43,517 nt of DNA from Candidatus Aminicenantota bacterium. GTDB taxonomy: Bacteria > Acidobacteriota > Aminicenantia > Aminicenantales > Aminicenantaceae. Below the pieces are notes generated by a model. That model ran no database searches, was not told where the DNA came from, and saw nothing but the letters and a program-made list of their open reading frames with translations. The stretch spans positions 1 through 43,517 of the forward strand of contig JAFGMO010000102.1 in assembly GCA_016927475.1 (NCBI GenBank), in the 5' to 3' direction. The translations under genes were made by a program, and so were the position numbers. Positions 16,270 to 25,829 of the stretch are shown piece by piece (position 1 is the first letter of the stretch; every line of letters starts with the position of its first letter).

Positions 16270-18320
16270 AAAAGATTTTCCCCCTTTTATTCCTCTGCGT
16301 AACATCTCTCAGCGCCCAGCAGGAAGGAATCCTCAACAGGGGAAGAAACCCTTTCCCTTGTTTCGACCGTAGCGGCGTCCTGATCATTGCCTTTGAATCG
16401 GAACAAGGGGGAATCGCAACCAAAAGGTTTTGGAACTCTCTTGAAAAACCCGGAGTTCTTCTAGCCGGTGTTTCTTCTTACGGCCCGGTTCTAAAAAAAG
16501 ACCCGGAACAGAATATATGGGCTGCCTGGACACAAGGAAGAGAAGAAGGAACCCAGGTCTACATCGCCCGTTTTGAGAATGAAACCGTTAATACACCTCT
16601 TAACCCCAGCCAAGGTTTGCCCGGCAACAACCATTCTCCTTCGCTTTCTTTCGGCCCCGACGGCAGCGCGTGGGTGGCGTGGATCAACGACCGGGAAAAC
16701 GAGTCCCTTGTCCTGGTTTGGAATCAAACAGAAAACAACATCCGGGAAATATTCACATTGTCCGGTTTCAGAAACTCCTCACCGAAGATAGCCGTTTCCG
16801 CCTCAGGCCTTCCTTGGGTATTCTGGGCATGCACATTGCGGGACCAGCCTGAAATTTTTTGCTCCCGTTTCGACGGGAATGCCTGGTCACAGGCAGCCAG
16901 CTTGAATGCCAGCGGACATTTTCCCCACATATGTCCCGAAGCCGCCCTGGATCCTTACGGATGGCCATGGGTTGTCTGGAGCGAATACGATGGCAAGGAC
17001 TACGAGATCGCCGTTTCTTTTTGGGATGGCCGAAAATGGAGCCGCGGATCGTTTCTTACTCGGGATGCGGACAGAACGGATTCCCAGCCCTTTATCTGTT
17101 TCCTTCAAGACGGTACCCCTATGGTCGCCTGGATTAAATCCGGCGAGAAAAACTGCATAGCGGGTTCCCTATACACGAATGGAAAATGGAGTTCGGAAAT
17201 TCTTCTGGCCGAAGAATGGGGATCAAACCGTTTTCCCCGCATCGCCGTTGAAAGGGAAAGATTGGCCCTTGTTTGGGAAAATCTTTCTGAAGGAGGAAAT
17301 GCTGTTTATTACAAAGTGTTCTCCCAGGACCAGTTATCTTCGAAAATTTCAAAAGAGAGCCGCCGCTTTTTAAACGTCACTTCCCATGAGGAGAGGGCGG
17401 CCTCAACCGACGTCCTGCCTTACCCGGGTCTCGCCCAGGATGAATACCTGGCTGTCGGCGACAGCATCACATACGGCGTCCTCGCCCGTACCTGGTATCC
17501 GGATAAAGGGTACGTGCCAAGACTGGAGCGGATCCTCAGCGGCCTATACGGTCCGGTCAAGGTTCTCAACCGGGGAATCCCCGGCGAATTCACCTGGGAA
17601 GGATTAGCCCGGCTTGAACAGACGATCAAAGAGGACAGCGCCAAATTTGCCCTCATCATGGAGGGCACCAACGACATGCGAACAGACGTCCCGGTCGAGA
17701 CATCAGCCTTCAACATCACAAAAATGATCGAAACCTGCATCAGCTTTGGCGTTTATCCTTTCATCGGCACCATCATCCACCGTTCGGATATCCTTTGGGA
17801 ATACGGTGTCAAGGAGCGTACGCTTCTTTTCAATACGCTTTTGCGAAGTTCTGTACCCGAGTATAGCGTCCCCCTTATCGACCATTTCCAAAACTTCGAC
17901 ACGTATCCTGCCGGCTATCTTGCGCTTTTCAGCGATGGGGCCCATCCCAATGAAGACGGCTACCAGCTCATTGCCGAAGCCTGGGCCGAGGCCGTCCGCT
18001 GTCTTCCCCGCCCTCCTGTTAATATCAATATATGCAGGGAAACCAATCAGATCCTGTTTTATGATGAGCCGGTCAATGTCCTTACCTGGGATCCCCATCC
18101 GGACACGGATCCCTCTGTTTCCATCGAAAGCTACATTATCTTTCGAAAAAAATATGGCCACCCCGTCACCGAGTTCGCTCAGATCGCGGAGGTCTCGGGG
18201 AATACGTTTTTATATTATGACCGCGATATTCAGCCTGACGACATTTATGAGTATTGTTTTATCGCCCAAAGCAACGATGGAATCAAGGGGCCTGCTTCCT
18301 CAGGAGTGGCGGATCATTAA
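16266..18320 (+). CDS. Exported propeller + SGNH/GDSL hydrolase
   Basis: A signal peptide (MKKIFPLLFLCVTSLSAQ) is followed by a region of about 350 residues with repeats such as WAAWTQGREEG, WVAWINDREN and WVVWSEYDGKDYEIAVSFW. This looks like a sialidase-like or other propeller. Residues 395-575 form an SGNH hydrolase: Ser400 in AVGDSITYGV, the Gly block in NRGIPGEFTWEG, Asn469 in EGTNDMR, and Asp557/His560 in SDGAHPNEDGY. The C-terminal 100 residues look like a fibronectin-III-type domain. SGNH enzymes are esterases that often deacetylate polysaccharides, so it may de-esterify an exported glycan. It is the last gene of the operon, with its ATG overlapping the previous stop. Confidence 0.87.
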   Translation: MKKIFPLLFLCVTSLSAQQEGILNRGRNPFPCFDRSGVLIIAFESEQGGIATKRFWNSLEKPGVLLAGVSSYGPVLKKDPEQNIWAAWTQGREEGTQVYIARFENETVNTPLNPSQGLPGNNHSPSLSFGPDGSAWVAWINDRENESLVLVWNQTENNIREIFTLSGFRNSSPKIAVSASGLPWVFWACTLRDQPEIFCSRFDGNAWSQAASLNASGHFPHICPEAALDPYGWPWVVWSEYDGKDYEIAVSFWDGRKWSRGSFLTRDADRTDSQPFICFLQDGTPMVAWIKSGEKNCIAGSLYTNGKWSSEILLAEEWGSNRFPRIAVERERLALVWENLSEGGNAVYYKVFSQDQLSSKISKESRRFLNVTSHEERAASTDVLPYPGLAQDEYLAVGDSITYGVLARTWYPDKGYVPRLERILSGLYGPVKVLNRGIPGEFTWEGLARLEQTIKEDSAKFALIMEGTNDMRTDVPVETSAFNITKMIETCISFGVYPFIGTIIHRSDILWEYGVKERTLLFNTLLRSSVPEYSVPLIDHFQNFDTYPAGYLALFSDGAHPNEDGYQLIAEAWAEAVRCLPRPPVNINICRETNQILFYDEPVNVLTWDPHPDTDPSVSIESYIIFRKKYGHPVTEFAQIAEVSGNTFLYYDRDIQPDDIYEYCFIAQSNDGIKGPASSGVADH

Positions 18321-18858
18321 CGGTTAAAAGGAAAATGAAGGCTGCTTACCGCAGCTCCCGGGACTTTTCGGAAGCCTGTGTTCGATTCATAAAAAACCAA
18401 AATGATAGAGATAATCCGAAAAGTCCCGAGCAAGCTGACAGCATGGCGATAAAGGAGGCATAAGTAACGGTTCGGTCCCATCGATTCTGAGAACCGTGGG
18501 CCGACAGGGAATCTTGATGGAAAAAAAGAGACGGGTATAATTATGTGACTCGACTCCAGCTCTTTTCCCGCCCTGTCTTCTCATCGATCCCTAGACCTGC
18601 AAAAGATATGCCAATATTTTTGCTTCCAGGGAAGGCTGATTACTGAAAGGATACAAAATCCCGAAAGTGTCCGGTATTGAAACAGTAAATGTCCTCCCCC
18701 GTACAGAAAAATGCATTTTTCCTAAAAAAACACATAAATCGGGATTTGGATTGAAGTATTGCATCGCGAACGGAATTGGAGTAATATTTTATATGTAAGA
18801 CCTGCCAGTTAAGCCTTTTGTTTTATTCTCAAAGGCTGTTCCCCTGAAGGTAATAAAG
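18321..18858. promoter_or_regulatory. Long intergenic leader with strong inverted repeat, upstream of EF-G
   Basis: This 538-bp gap has no convincing open frame. It contains a perfect 14-bp inverted repeat, CGGGACTTTTCGGA at 18359-18372 and TCCGAAAAGTCCCG at 18415-18428, with a 42-base loop. A smaller 7-bp pair, ACGGTTC/GAACCGT, lies at about 18467-18497. An AT-rich tract with TTGCAT, 17 bases, TAATAT (around 18757-18785) may be the EF-G promoter, but both boxes are weak. The first hairpin could be the terminator of the SGNH operon (there is no T-run) or part of a structured RNA. I do not recognise a known riboswitch, tRNA or tmRNA. Confidence 0.4.
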
Positions 18859-20949
18859 ATGAAAACAGAACTGTCAAAAATGCGAAACATCGGAATCAGC
18901 GCACACATCGATTCTGGAAAAACAACCTTGACGGAGAGGATTCTTTTCTATTGTAAAAAAATACATAAAATCCACGAAGTACGAGGGAAAGACGGCGTCG
19001 GCGCCACCATGGATTCCATGGAATTGGAAAAAGAACGGGGTATTACCATTGCCTCCGCCGCTACCCGTGTTTTTTGGGAAAACTACTCCATCAACATTAT
19101 CGACACTCCCGGACACGTCGATTTCACCATTGAAGTGGAGCGCGCCCTTCGTGTTCTGGACGGTGCCGTCCTTGTTCTTTGTTCCGTTGGAGGCGTCCAA
19201 TCCCAGTCCGTCACCGTCGACCGCCAGCTAAAAAGATATAACGTGCCCCGTCTGGCTTTTATCAACAAATTGGACAGGGTCGGCGCCGATCCCATTAAAG
19301 TAAAAGAGCAGCTTATTGAAAAATTGGGCCATAACGCCGTCTTGATGCAGGTCCCCATCGGGCTTGAAGACAATCATCAAGGAGTCATCGACCTGGTAAC
19401 CATGGAAGCCGTCACCTTTGAAGGCGCCAACGGCGAAATCGTACGCCGGGGAGCGACCCCGGAACACCTTAAGGCCGAAGCCTACGAAAAGCGGGAAGAA
19501 ATGTTGGACGCTGTCTCCATGTTTTCCGACGAGCTGATGGAGGCCATCCTTGAAGACAAGGTCACGGAAAACCTTATTTATGACGCCGTCCGCAGGGGGA
19601 CGCTTTCCCAAAAGCTTACTCCCGTATTTATGGGATCCGCCTACAAGAACAAGGGCATCCAATTGTTACTCGATGGAATCACACGATATCTCCCCTGCCC
19701 GGCGGATACCGAGACTACCGCCCTTGACCTGGATAAGGAGGGAGAAAAAATCGGGCTTTTACCCGACCCCCAAAAACCCAGTGTCTCCCTGGTTTTCAAG
19801 CTTGAAGACGGCCCCTACGGCCAGCTGACCTACATTCGCATCTACCAGGGTACCATCCGCAAAGGTGAAGAACTTCTCAATACACGCTCAGGAAAAAAAT
19901 TTCGCGTCGGACGTCTTATCCGTATGCACGCGGACAGCGTTGAGGATGATATTTCCGAGGCCCTCTGCGGAGATATTGTCGCCCTTTTCGGCATCGACTG
20001 TGCCTCGGGAGATACCTTCGTCAAACCCGGATTGAACATAGCCATGACTCCCACATATACTCCGGAGCCCGTCATTTCCCTGGCTATCTCGACGTCGGAC
20101 AAACGAACTTCCGACAAACTGTCCAAAGCCCTCAATCGTTTTACCAAAGAAGACCCCACCTTCAAAACCTATGTTGACCCGGAATCCAAGCAAACCATCA
20201 TTCAAGGAATGGGTGAACTCCATCTCGATGTCTACATCGAAAGGATGAAAAGGGAATATAAAGTTCCTGTTGAGACGGGGAAACCGGAAGTGGCCTACCG
20301 GGAAACGATCAGCCGGAAAATCGATTTCGACTATACCCACAAGAAACAAACGGGAGGAGCGGGCCAGTTCGGCAGAGTTATCGGAACCATCGAGCCCCTG
20401 AGTGAAGGCAGTTATGAATTTGTCGACAACGTCAAGGGAGGACATATTCCCAGGGAATTTATTCCTTCCTGCAACAAAGGATTTCAAGCGGCCCTTAAAA
20501 AAGGCCGTCTTACCGGTTTCCCTATTGTCGGGATTAAGGTCACGTTAACGGACGGGCAGGCTCACGCCGTGGATTCTTCGGACCTTGCTTTTCAAACGGC
20601 GGCCCGGGATGCTTTTTATAAATCATATTCTAAGGCCTCACCTTATATCCTGGAACCGATTATGAAAGTTTCCGTAGAAGGACCCTCTGAATTCGCTGGA
20701 AATGTTTTTTCCAGCATCAACCAGCGCCGTGGAATCATCGTCAGCTCCCTCGAGGACGGAACATTCGCGCGCGTTGATGCTGAAGTTCCCCTCAGCGAGA
20801 TGTTCGGCTACGCCACAACCCTTCGGTCCCTCACCCAGGGAAAAGCGGAATTTACCATGGAGTTCTTGAAATACGGACGGGTACCTTCAAACATCGCCGA
20901 GGAATTGATGGAGAATTATGAGAAAAAAAGAGGACATAAAGGTGATTGA
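18859..20949 (+). CDS. fusA: Translation elongation factor G, EFG1/spd type
   Basis: The 696-residue protein is a full-length EF-G. The G1 loop is [13 protein letters not shown], switch [27 protein letters not shown], and the NKLD motif lies near residue 137. Domain IV/V motifs include [16 protein letters not shown] and [21 protein letters not shown]. It moves tRNAs and mRNA through the ribosome with GTP. The variants [10 protein letters not shown] (common EF-G has AHIDAGKTTT) and [24 protein letters not shown] are those of the spirochaete/planctomycete/mitochondrial EFG1 group rather than the str-operon fusA. Consistent with this, no rpsL/rpsG/tuf genes adjoin, so a second EF-G gene may exist elsewhere in the genome. 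The next gene follows after 25 bases. Confidence 0.93.
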   Translation: MKTELSKMRNIGISAHIDSGKTTLTERILFYCKKIHKIHEVRGKDGVGATMDSMELEKERGITIASAATRVFWENYSINIIDTPGHVDFTIEVERALRVLDGAVLVLCSVGGVQSQSVTVDRQLKRYNVPRLAFINKLDRVGADPIKVKEQLIEKLGHNAVLMQVPIGLEDNHQGVIDLVTMEAVTFEGANGEIVRRGATPEHLKAEAYEKREEMLDAVSMFSDELMEAILEDKVTENLIYDAVRRGTLSQKLTPVFMGSAYKNKGIQLLLDGITRYLPCPADTETTALDLDKEGEKIGLLPDPQKPSVSLVFKLEDGPYGQLTYIRIYQGTIRKGEELLNTRSGKKFRVGRLIRMHADSVEDDISEALCGDIVALFGIDCASGDTFVKPGLNIAMTPTYTPEPVISLAISTSDKRTSDKLSKALNRFTKEDPTFKTYVDPESKQTIIQGMGELHLDVYIERMKREYKVPVETGKPEVAYRETISRKIDFDYTHKKQTGGAGQFGRVIGTIEPLSEGSYEFVDNVKGGHIPREFIPSCNKGFQAALKKGRLTGFPIVGIKVTLTDGQAHAVDSSDLAFQTAARDAFYKSYSKASPYILEPIMKVSVEGPSEFAGNVFSSINQRRGIIVSSLEDGTFARVDAEVPLSEMFGYATTLRSLTQGKAEFTMEFLKYGRVPSNIAEELMENYEKKRGHKGD

Positions 20950-20974
20950 ATATCCTTTCTGAGGAGCATGAATC

Positions 20975-21676
20975 ATGGTCAAAACAGAACTTATCAAACG
21001 CAGCCCGCTTCGTATTCTTGAAAAAGCGATGCGGGGAGGTTTGGGAAGGGGGAACATCGCCGCCCTTGCCTCAAGAAAAGGCGTTGGAAAAACGGCCTGC
21101 CTGGTCCATATCGCCACCGATAAACTTTTTCAGAACAAACCCGTCATTCATGTTTCCTATTCAAGCCGGGTGGACTATATCATCAACTGGTATGAAGATA
21201 TTTTTAAAGAAATCGCTAAAAAAAGACAGCTTGAATCGGCCGTGACCGTCCACGACGAGATTATCAAGAACCGGGTGATCATGAACTTCAAGCAGGAGGG
21301 CACACAGACGGAACAGGTTCTCAAAAGCCTGGAAGCCATGATCCGGGATGGCAATTTTGCAGCCGAGACCATTATCATCGACGGTTTTGATTTCAGCCGG
21401 TCTTCACGGGATGATCTGAAACAATTCAAAACATTCGCTCAACGGCTTGGGCTGGAGATCTGGTTCAGCGCTTCTCTCAAAGGAAATGAACCCTTATTCG
21501 ACGACAAAGGGCTTCCCCTTGTGCTCAAAAATTATATGGAAGAGATCTCTGTTATCATCACTTTAAGGTACCAAGAGGAATTTATTCGCCTTCAAATGGT
21601 CAAATCGCACGGCGAAACGATTCCGGGTGAGCTTCCCTTAACCCTCGACCCGAAGACACTGCTGATCGCAGAATAG
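20975..21676 (+). CDS. P-loop ATPase-like protein in operon with EF-G
   Basis: This 233-residue protein reads like a RecA/DnaB/KaiC-type P-loop fold. The nucleotide-binding loop ALASRKGVGKTACLVHIA sits at residues 30-47 and a Walker B-like ETIIIDGFDFS near residue 131; later strands are EIWFSASLKGNEP and ISVIITLRYQ. The first residue of the Walker A consensus is Ser instead of Gly or Ala, so ATP binding may be altered. GAGGAG stands upstream of the ATG, and it follows the EF-G stop by 25 bases, so the two are probably co-transcribed. I do not know the family's role; a link to translation is only suggested by position. Confidence 0.65.
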   Translation: MVKTELIKRSPLRILEKAMRGGLGRGNIAALASRKGVGKTACLVHIATDKLFQNKPVIHVSYSSRVDYIINWYEDIFKEIAKKRQLESAVTVHDEIIKNRVIMNFKQEGTQTEQVLKSLEAMIRDGNFAAETIIIDGFDFSRSSRDDLKQFKTFAQRLGLEIWFSASLKGNEPLFDDKGLPLVLKNYMEEISVIITLRYQEEFIRLQMVKSHGETIPGELPLTLDPKTLLIAE

Positions 21677-21683
21677 GGATCGG

Positions 21684-21835
21684 TCTCAGCCACATTTATG
21701 AATTTTTCATGCGCTTGCACACCCGCGAACGATGAAAATTATTGCCTGTAATCCTGGATCACCCGGATGAACCGGGTGATGACTGTTGTTATAGGTAACA
21801 ATGTATGTCGTCGGCCACATTTATGAATAATAGGG
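21684..21835. repeat. Dispersed repeat, second long copy plus a short copy
   Basis: 21686-21795 repeats the element at 8563-8670 nearly exactly, including the outer AATTTTTCAT...ATGAAAATT stem and the 9-bp hairpin at 21758-21780. A second end, GGCCACATTTATGAATAAT, follows at 21813-21831, four bases from the stop of the minus-strand gene. The two copies therefore lie nose to tail between convergent genes. A terminator function is possible but there is no T-run. Confidence 0.7.
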
Positions 21836-23125
21836 CTAGGTTTTTTCCTCAACCAATATAATCCGCATGCCGTCAAAATCAAAGGTCACCGAATACGGGC
21901 GGAAAAAATCATGCGAGACAAGACCTCCCACTCGAAATCCGAACATATTTTCCAAAGCACGGGGAAATATGTCATAAAGACAGAGAACGTTTTCCCGGAC
22001 GGCATCTCCCAGGGCCACCTTTTCCACCCGCACTTTGATAAACCTCTTGCCCCCCCTTGCTTTTCCCACATCTTCCGGATTCGAGAGACTGATACCCGCT
22101 TCTTGAACCGTCGACGGCGGACAGGCAAATCCCCCTCCGGCCAGCCCCGTATCCACGAAAAACATTATGGGTTCGCTTTTATTCACCGAACCCCAGGCCA
22201 GAATAAAATGATCTCCAGCCAGCAAAAAGGGGGCGATAACCCTTCCGGACCGGGCTGTTTCTTTTTCCATTTTTTGAAGGTTTTCTGCCGTTTTCCGCCT
22301 GAGGACGAGCCGGTTCCCCGGATAGTCAAGGGTGGTTAAAAAGTGATAGAAAAAAACAGTCCCTAATATGCCGTCAACCCGTCTTCCGCCGCCCAGGGAA
22401 GAATAGGGCCCCATGTCCATGGTATGAACGGGAAGATTTTTAATCTCCCAGTCGCCGATGATGAGCCGGTCAAGGCGGCCATGCCCGTAAGGCAAGCTCT
22501 CCTCCTCTTCCTTATCTTCGCGAATGGATTCAAACATCATCATACCCGTCGATTCGGCCAGGCTGCGGTTTACGATCAATTCGCTGCTGCCCGTATCAAT
22601 AATAAAATAGACATCTTCTCCATCATTCAACCGGACCTTAACCAGGGGAAGGGGATCCGTGGCCTGGAAAGGCACCACGGTTTCGCTTGGTCCGCTCGAA
22701 AAAAAGTAAGGTGCCATTCCGCCAAAACTTTTCAGCTTTTGGGCGATATCCGGACGCATCAGGGACTCGTAGACGGCCCCTGATTCGACCATTTTGTCCT
22801 GCCTGTAGAGGACCTCCGCCAAAAGCATGGACGGAAAAGACTCCCCGGGTTTGAGTTTGAGGGCCTCGGAGAGATATTTCTCGGCTTCTTGGAGACGGTT
22901 AAAAAGCAGGTCGATATATCCCAGCCGGACCCGGGCCAGAACATTGTCTTTGTCATCCTTCAACACGCTCTTAAAAATTTTGCGGGCCGTATTGAACTGT
23001 CCACTCTTAAAAAATTCATCACCGTAGACAAACTGGACATTCGTATTTTTCTGCTTTTTTGCCGGTAAAAATCCTACAGTTACTAAAAAAACAGTAGCCA
23101 AAACCAAACAGAACTTAACCCGCAT
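21836..23125 (-). CDS. Exported TPR plus retropepsin-like aspartyl protease
   Basis: A signal peptide (residues 1-22) precedes two to three tetratricopeptide-like repeats (residues 30-135: GDEFFKSGQFNTARKIFKSV, VRLGYIDLLFNRLQEAEKYL). Two aspartyl protease lobes follow. Asp177 lies in FIIDTGSSELIVN and Asp325 in FFVDTGLAGGGFACP, each with the flap-like downstream sequence of the gag-asp/retropepsin fold (GILGTVFFYHFLTTLDY and GGLVSHDFFRPYSVTFDF). One chain thus contains both halves of an active site that retropepsins form as a dimer. It probably cleaves periplasmic or surface proteins. GAGGTG precedes the ATG. It is a single-gene unit convergent with the EF-G operon. Confidence 0.82.
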   Translation of the reverse strand: MRVKFCLVLATVFLVTVGFLPAKKQKNTNVQFVYGDEFFKSGQFNTARKIFKSVLKDDKDNVLARVRLGYIDLLFNRLQEAEKYLSEALKLKPGESFPSMLLAEVLYRQDKMVESGAVYESLMRPDIAQKLKSFGGMAPYFFSSGPSETVVPFQATDPLPLVKVRLNDGEDVYFIIDTGSSELIVNRSLAESTGMMMFESIREDKEEEESLPYGHGRLDRLIIGDWEIKNLPVHTMDMGPYSSLGGGRRVDGILGTVFFYHFLTTLDYPGNRLVLRRKTAENLQKMEKETARSGRVIAPFLLAGDHFILAWGSVNKSEPIMFFVDTGLAGGGFACPPSTVQEAGISLSNPEDVGKARGGKRFIKVRVEKVALGDAVRENVLCLYDIFPRALENMFGFRVGGLVSHDFFRPYSVTFDFDGMRIILVEEKT

Positions 23126-23195
23126 TTTTCACCTCATTTTAACCTGTCATATCCTTACAATCAGCCGGGCTTTTTATAAAACAATCATCAGCCAA

Positions 23196-23262
23196 AGCCG
23201 TATTTGTGAATAATACAGGCTAATACATTTGAAGGAATATTGTAACATAAAAAAGGAAACAC
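23196..23262. repeat. Dispersed repeat copy with extra shared tail
   Basis: GCCGTATTTGTGAATAATACAGGCTAATAC at 23197-23226 joins the two ends of the repeat family directly. The following ~40 bases (GAAGGAATATTGTAACATAAAAAAGG...CTCCCC) parallel 26860-26905 downstream of another minus-strand gene. Confidence 0.5.
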
Positions 23263-23299
23263 TCCCCAAGACGTCTAAAAGCAAACGCCTATATTTGAT

Positions 23300-25828
23300 T
23301 CATTCGGATTTTAATGATCGCGCCGGGCTCTCCCTCGCGGCCCGGAACGATTGGACGCTGACTGTGAGGAAGGCGATGGCTAAAGCGGAGACGGCCGAGA
23401 TGAAGAAGATTGATAAAGAGACATTCGTATGAAAGGCGAATCCCCGGAGCCACATCTTCATGGCCCAATAGGCCGCCGGCCAAGCGATCAGATTCGAAAT
23501 CAGTATGGGCCAGAAAAACTCCTTATTGATCTGCTTTAAAATATCGGACAGGGTCGCGCCGAGAACCTTCCGAATCCCGATTTCCTTCCGCTTCCGCTCG
23601 GCGATATAGGCAGCAAGGCCGATCAAACCGAGACAGGAGATGAAGATCCCCAGGAAAGAGAAATACTGGAATTCCCGGCCCATCTTCTGCTCGGCCCCAT
23701 AGTTTCGCCCGTTTACAGTATCGAGAAATTCATATGCAAAGGGCGTCTCCGGCACGTACTTATCCCAAACGTCCTTGATCCGGGCCACGATGTCGGGCGT
23801 GTTGCCCTGCTCGGGATGGATTTTGACGAGGATTTGACCATATACTCTGGGGAAAACAAACATCACCAGAGGCTGGATGCGCTCACGCAGGGGCCGCGAA
23901 TGGAAGTCCTTGACGACGCCTATTACGGTCCCGTTCCAGCGCCATAAAGAGAATCGGGCACCAACCGTTTTTTCGAGGTTCATCTCCTTCGCAGCCTTTT
24001 GATTGACGATGAAATACGGGACCTCGTTTACGGTCATGTTTCCCGGGAAATTCCGGCCCTCGACGAGTGTCAGGCCCAATGTATCCAGGTAGCGACTGTC
24101 GGTTGCCACGAACAGCCAAGCCGGCTTGTGACCGGAGGCCATCCCTTCCCATTCCATGCCGTCGGCAACATTGTTCACACTTGAAGGCAGGCTCGAGACA
24201 AACGCTGCATTGACGATGCCGGGACGGCGGGTCAGGTCTCCGATGAAGGCCTCGCGGCTTTTCAGAATGGGCTCCTTCGCCTGGAGAATCAGGATGTTCT
24301 CTTTTTGGATTCCTAAATCATAGTCCCGGATGAAGACGATTTGTTTATGAATGAGCAGCGTGAACGCAAGGAAAACCGTAGCTAAAGCGAATTGGATGAT
24401 GACAAGAGTTTTCCGGAAAGGGGCACCGCCTGTCGAAGGGGAGGTCCCGGAACTTCCGCTCTTGAGCAAACCGGCGGGGTGGAAAGAGGACAACAGGAAG
24501 GCGGGATACGCCCCGGATAGGATACCGACGGCTGCAGCCCCGCCGAGGAGGAACAAAAAAATCCCGGGTTTTAAAAGGTCACTCAGGGAGAAAGATTTCC
24601 CCGTAATGGCATTGAAGGCAGGGAAAGACAAAGCTACGGCGGTCATCGCGATCAAAAAGGCTCCGAGCGAGAGCAGTACCGATTCGCTGAGGAACTGATT
24701 GATGAGTTGGGGACGGACGGCCCCGGCGACCTTTCGAACGGCGATTTCCTTGGCTCGCCTGCCGGATCTCGCTGTCGTCAAGTTGATAAAATTACAGGCG
24801 GCGATGGCTAAAATGAACATGGCGGCAAGGGTAAAGATGGCAACATACTTGATGGCGCCGTCCTCGAACAGGTGAATCCGGCTGAGCGGTTTCATCGTCA
24901 GGAGAGCCGGCGTTTCGGGGACCCTGTCCTTCACGACATGGGCAATCTTGGGGATGACGGACGCGGCATCCGCACCCACAGCCAGCCGGACGTAAGTAGT
25001 GTATTGGTGATTGCCCCAATGGGTTTCATAATCTTTTAGGAAATGGCCGAGGATCCGGAACTCGCCCAGGATGTTGAATTGGATGTCGGAATTTTTAGGC
25101 GGATTTCTGACGATACCGGTCACTCGAACATCAAAAAGGTTCTCTACCGACAGCACACGACCGACAGGATTTTCACCGCCGAAATATTTTGCCGCCGCGG
25201 CTTCCGTCAAGACGACCGTGTTAGGCTCGGCGAGAGCGGAGTCCCTGTTGCCGGCAATGAAAGGGATCGTAAAAACATCGAACACCGAGGGATCGGCCAG
25301 GACAAATCGGCCTTCACTAAAAGTCTTTTCTCCATATTTCACCGAGAGCGGATAAGAATTATAGAAACGGACTGCTTCGGCGATCTCGGGAAACACGGCC
25401 TTGAGGTGCGGCCCCAGCGGGGCCGGCTGAGCGGGCGAATTCGATACAAGCCGGTAGATTAGCGAAGAATTCTCGTGAAACCGGTCCCAGCCGACCTCGT
25501 CGCGCACCCACAGGGTTAGGAGAGCGCAACAAGCCAGCCCGATGGCCAGCCCGGCCATGTTCAAGAGGGAATAGCCCTTGTCCCGGCGAAAATGCCGAAG
25601 GGCCGTTTTGAAATATTGTTTTAACATGATGATCCTCCAGCGAATTGATTCCAGAATGAACATGGGGAGGGATCGGATGATCTCTCTCCTGTACCACCGG
25701 CATGCGGAATCGGCCCCCTGTTTCTCGGCCTTAAGAGAATAGATCTCTTCGACATCTCCAAGATAGGTCCTGTTTCTCCGGCAGGCCAGAACTTTCAACA
25801 GAAATTTGCTCAGCCTGGGAGAATTCAT
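23300..25828 (-). CDS. FtsX/MacB-type permease with N-terminal prefix domain
   Basis: I start at the ATG at 25826-25828, which has GAGG six bases upstream and follows the PadR stop by one base. The ~70-residue N-terminal prefix (SPRLSKFLLKVLACRR...LGDVEEIY) is typical of PadR-linked permeases. One transmembrane helix (SLLNMAGLAIGLACCALLTL), a large extracytoplasmic MacB-like domain, and three helices with the FtsX signature (ARSGRRAKEIAVRKVAGA) follow. A second periplasmic domain and three more helices (RKRKEIGIRKVLGATLSDIL) complete it. Eight helices in a duplicated layout is the usual form for this family, which exports lipoproteins, drugs or signals together with an ABC ATPase. No ATPase gene adjoins it. 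Confidence 0.88.
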   Translation of the reverse strand: MNSPRLSKFLLKVLACRRNRTYLGDVEEIYSLKAEKQGADSACRWYRREIIRSLPMFILESIRWRIIMLKQYFKTALRHFRRDKGYSLLNMAGLAIGLACCALLTLWVRDEVGWDRFHENSSLIYRLVSNSPAQPAPLGPHLKAVFPEIAEAVRFYNSYPLSVKYGEKTFSEGRFVLADPSVFDVFTIPFIAGNRDSALAEPNTVVLTEAAAAKYFGGENPVGRVLSVENLFDVRVTGIVRNPPKNSDIQFNILGEFRILGHFLKDYETHWGNHQYTTYVRLAVGADAASVIPKIAHVVKDRVPETPALLTMKPLSRIHLFEDGAIKYVAIFTLAAMFILAIAACNFINLTTARSGRRAKEIAVRKVAGAVRPQLINQFLSESVLLSLGAFLIAMTAVALSFPAFNAITGKSFSLSDLLKPGIFLFLLGGAAAVGILSGAYPAFLLSSFHPAGLLKSGSSGTSPSTGGAPFRKTLVIIQFALATVFLAFTLLIHKQIVFIRDYDLGIQKENILILQAKEPILKSREAFIGDLTRRPGIVNAAFVSSLPSSVNNVADGMEWEGMASGHKPAWLFVATDSRYLDTLGLTLVEGRNFPGNMTVNEVPYFIVNQKAAKEMNLEKTVGARFSLWRWNGTVIGVVKDFHSRPLRERIQPLVMFVFPRVYGQILVKIHPEQGNTPDIVARIKDVWDKYVPETPFAYEFLDTVNGRNYGAEQKMGREFQYFSFLGIFISCLGLIGLAAYIAERKRKEIGIRKVLGATLSDILKQINKEFFWPILISNLIAWPAAYWAMKMWLRGFAFHTNVSLSIFFISAVSALAIAFLTVSVQSFRAARESPARSLKSE

Positions 25829-25829
25829 T

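Noticed and set aside
17746..18327. 193-codon plus-strand frame
   Set aside because: It is a shadow of the SGNH hydrolase gene, whose catalytic blocks are in the other frame.
18465..18500. tRNA T-arm-like GGTTCGGTCCC
   Set aside because: No acceptor stem, anticodon arm or CCA end can be built around it.
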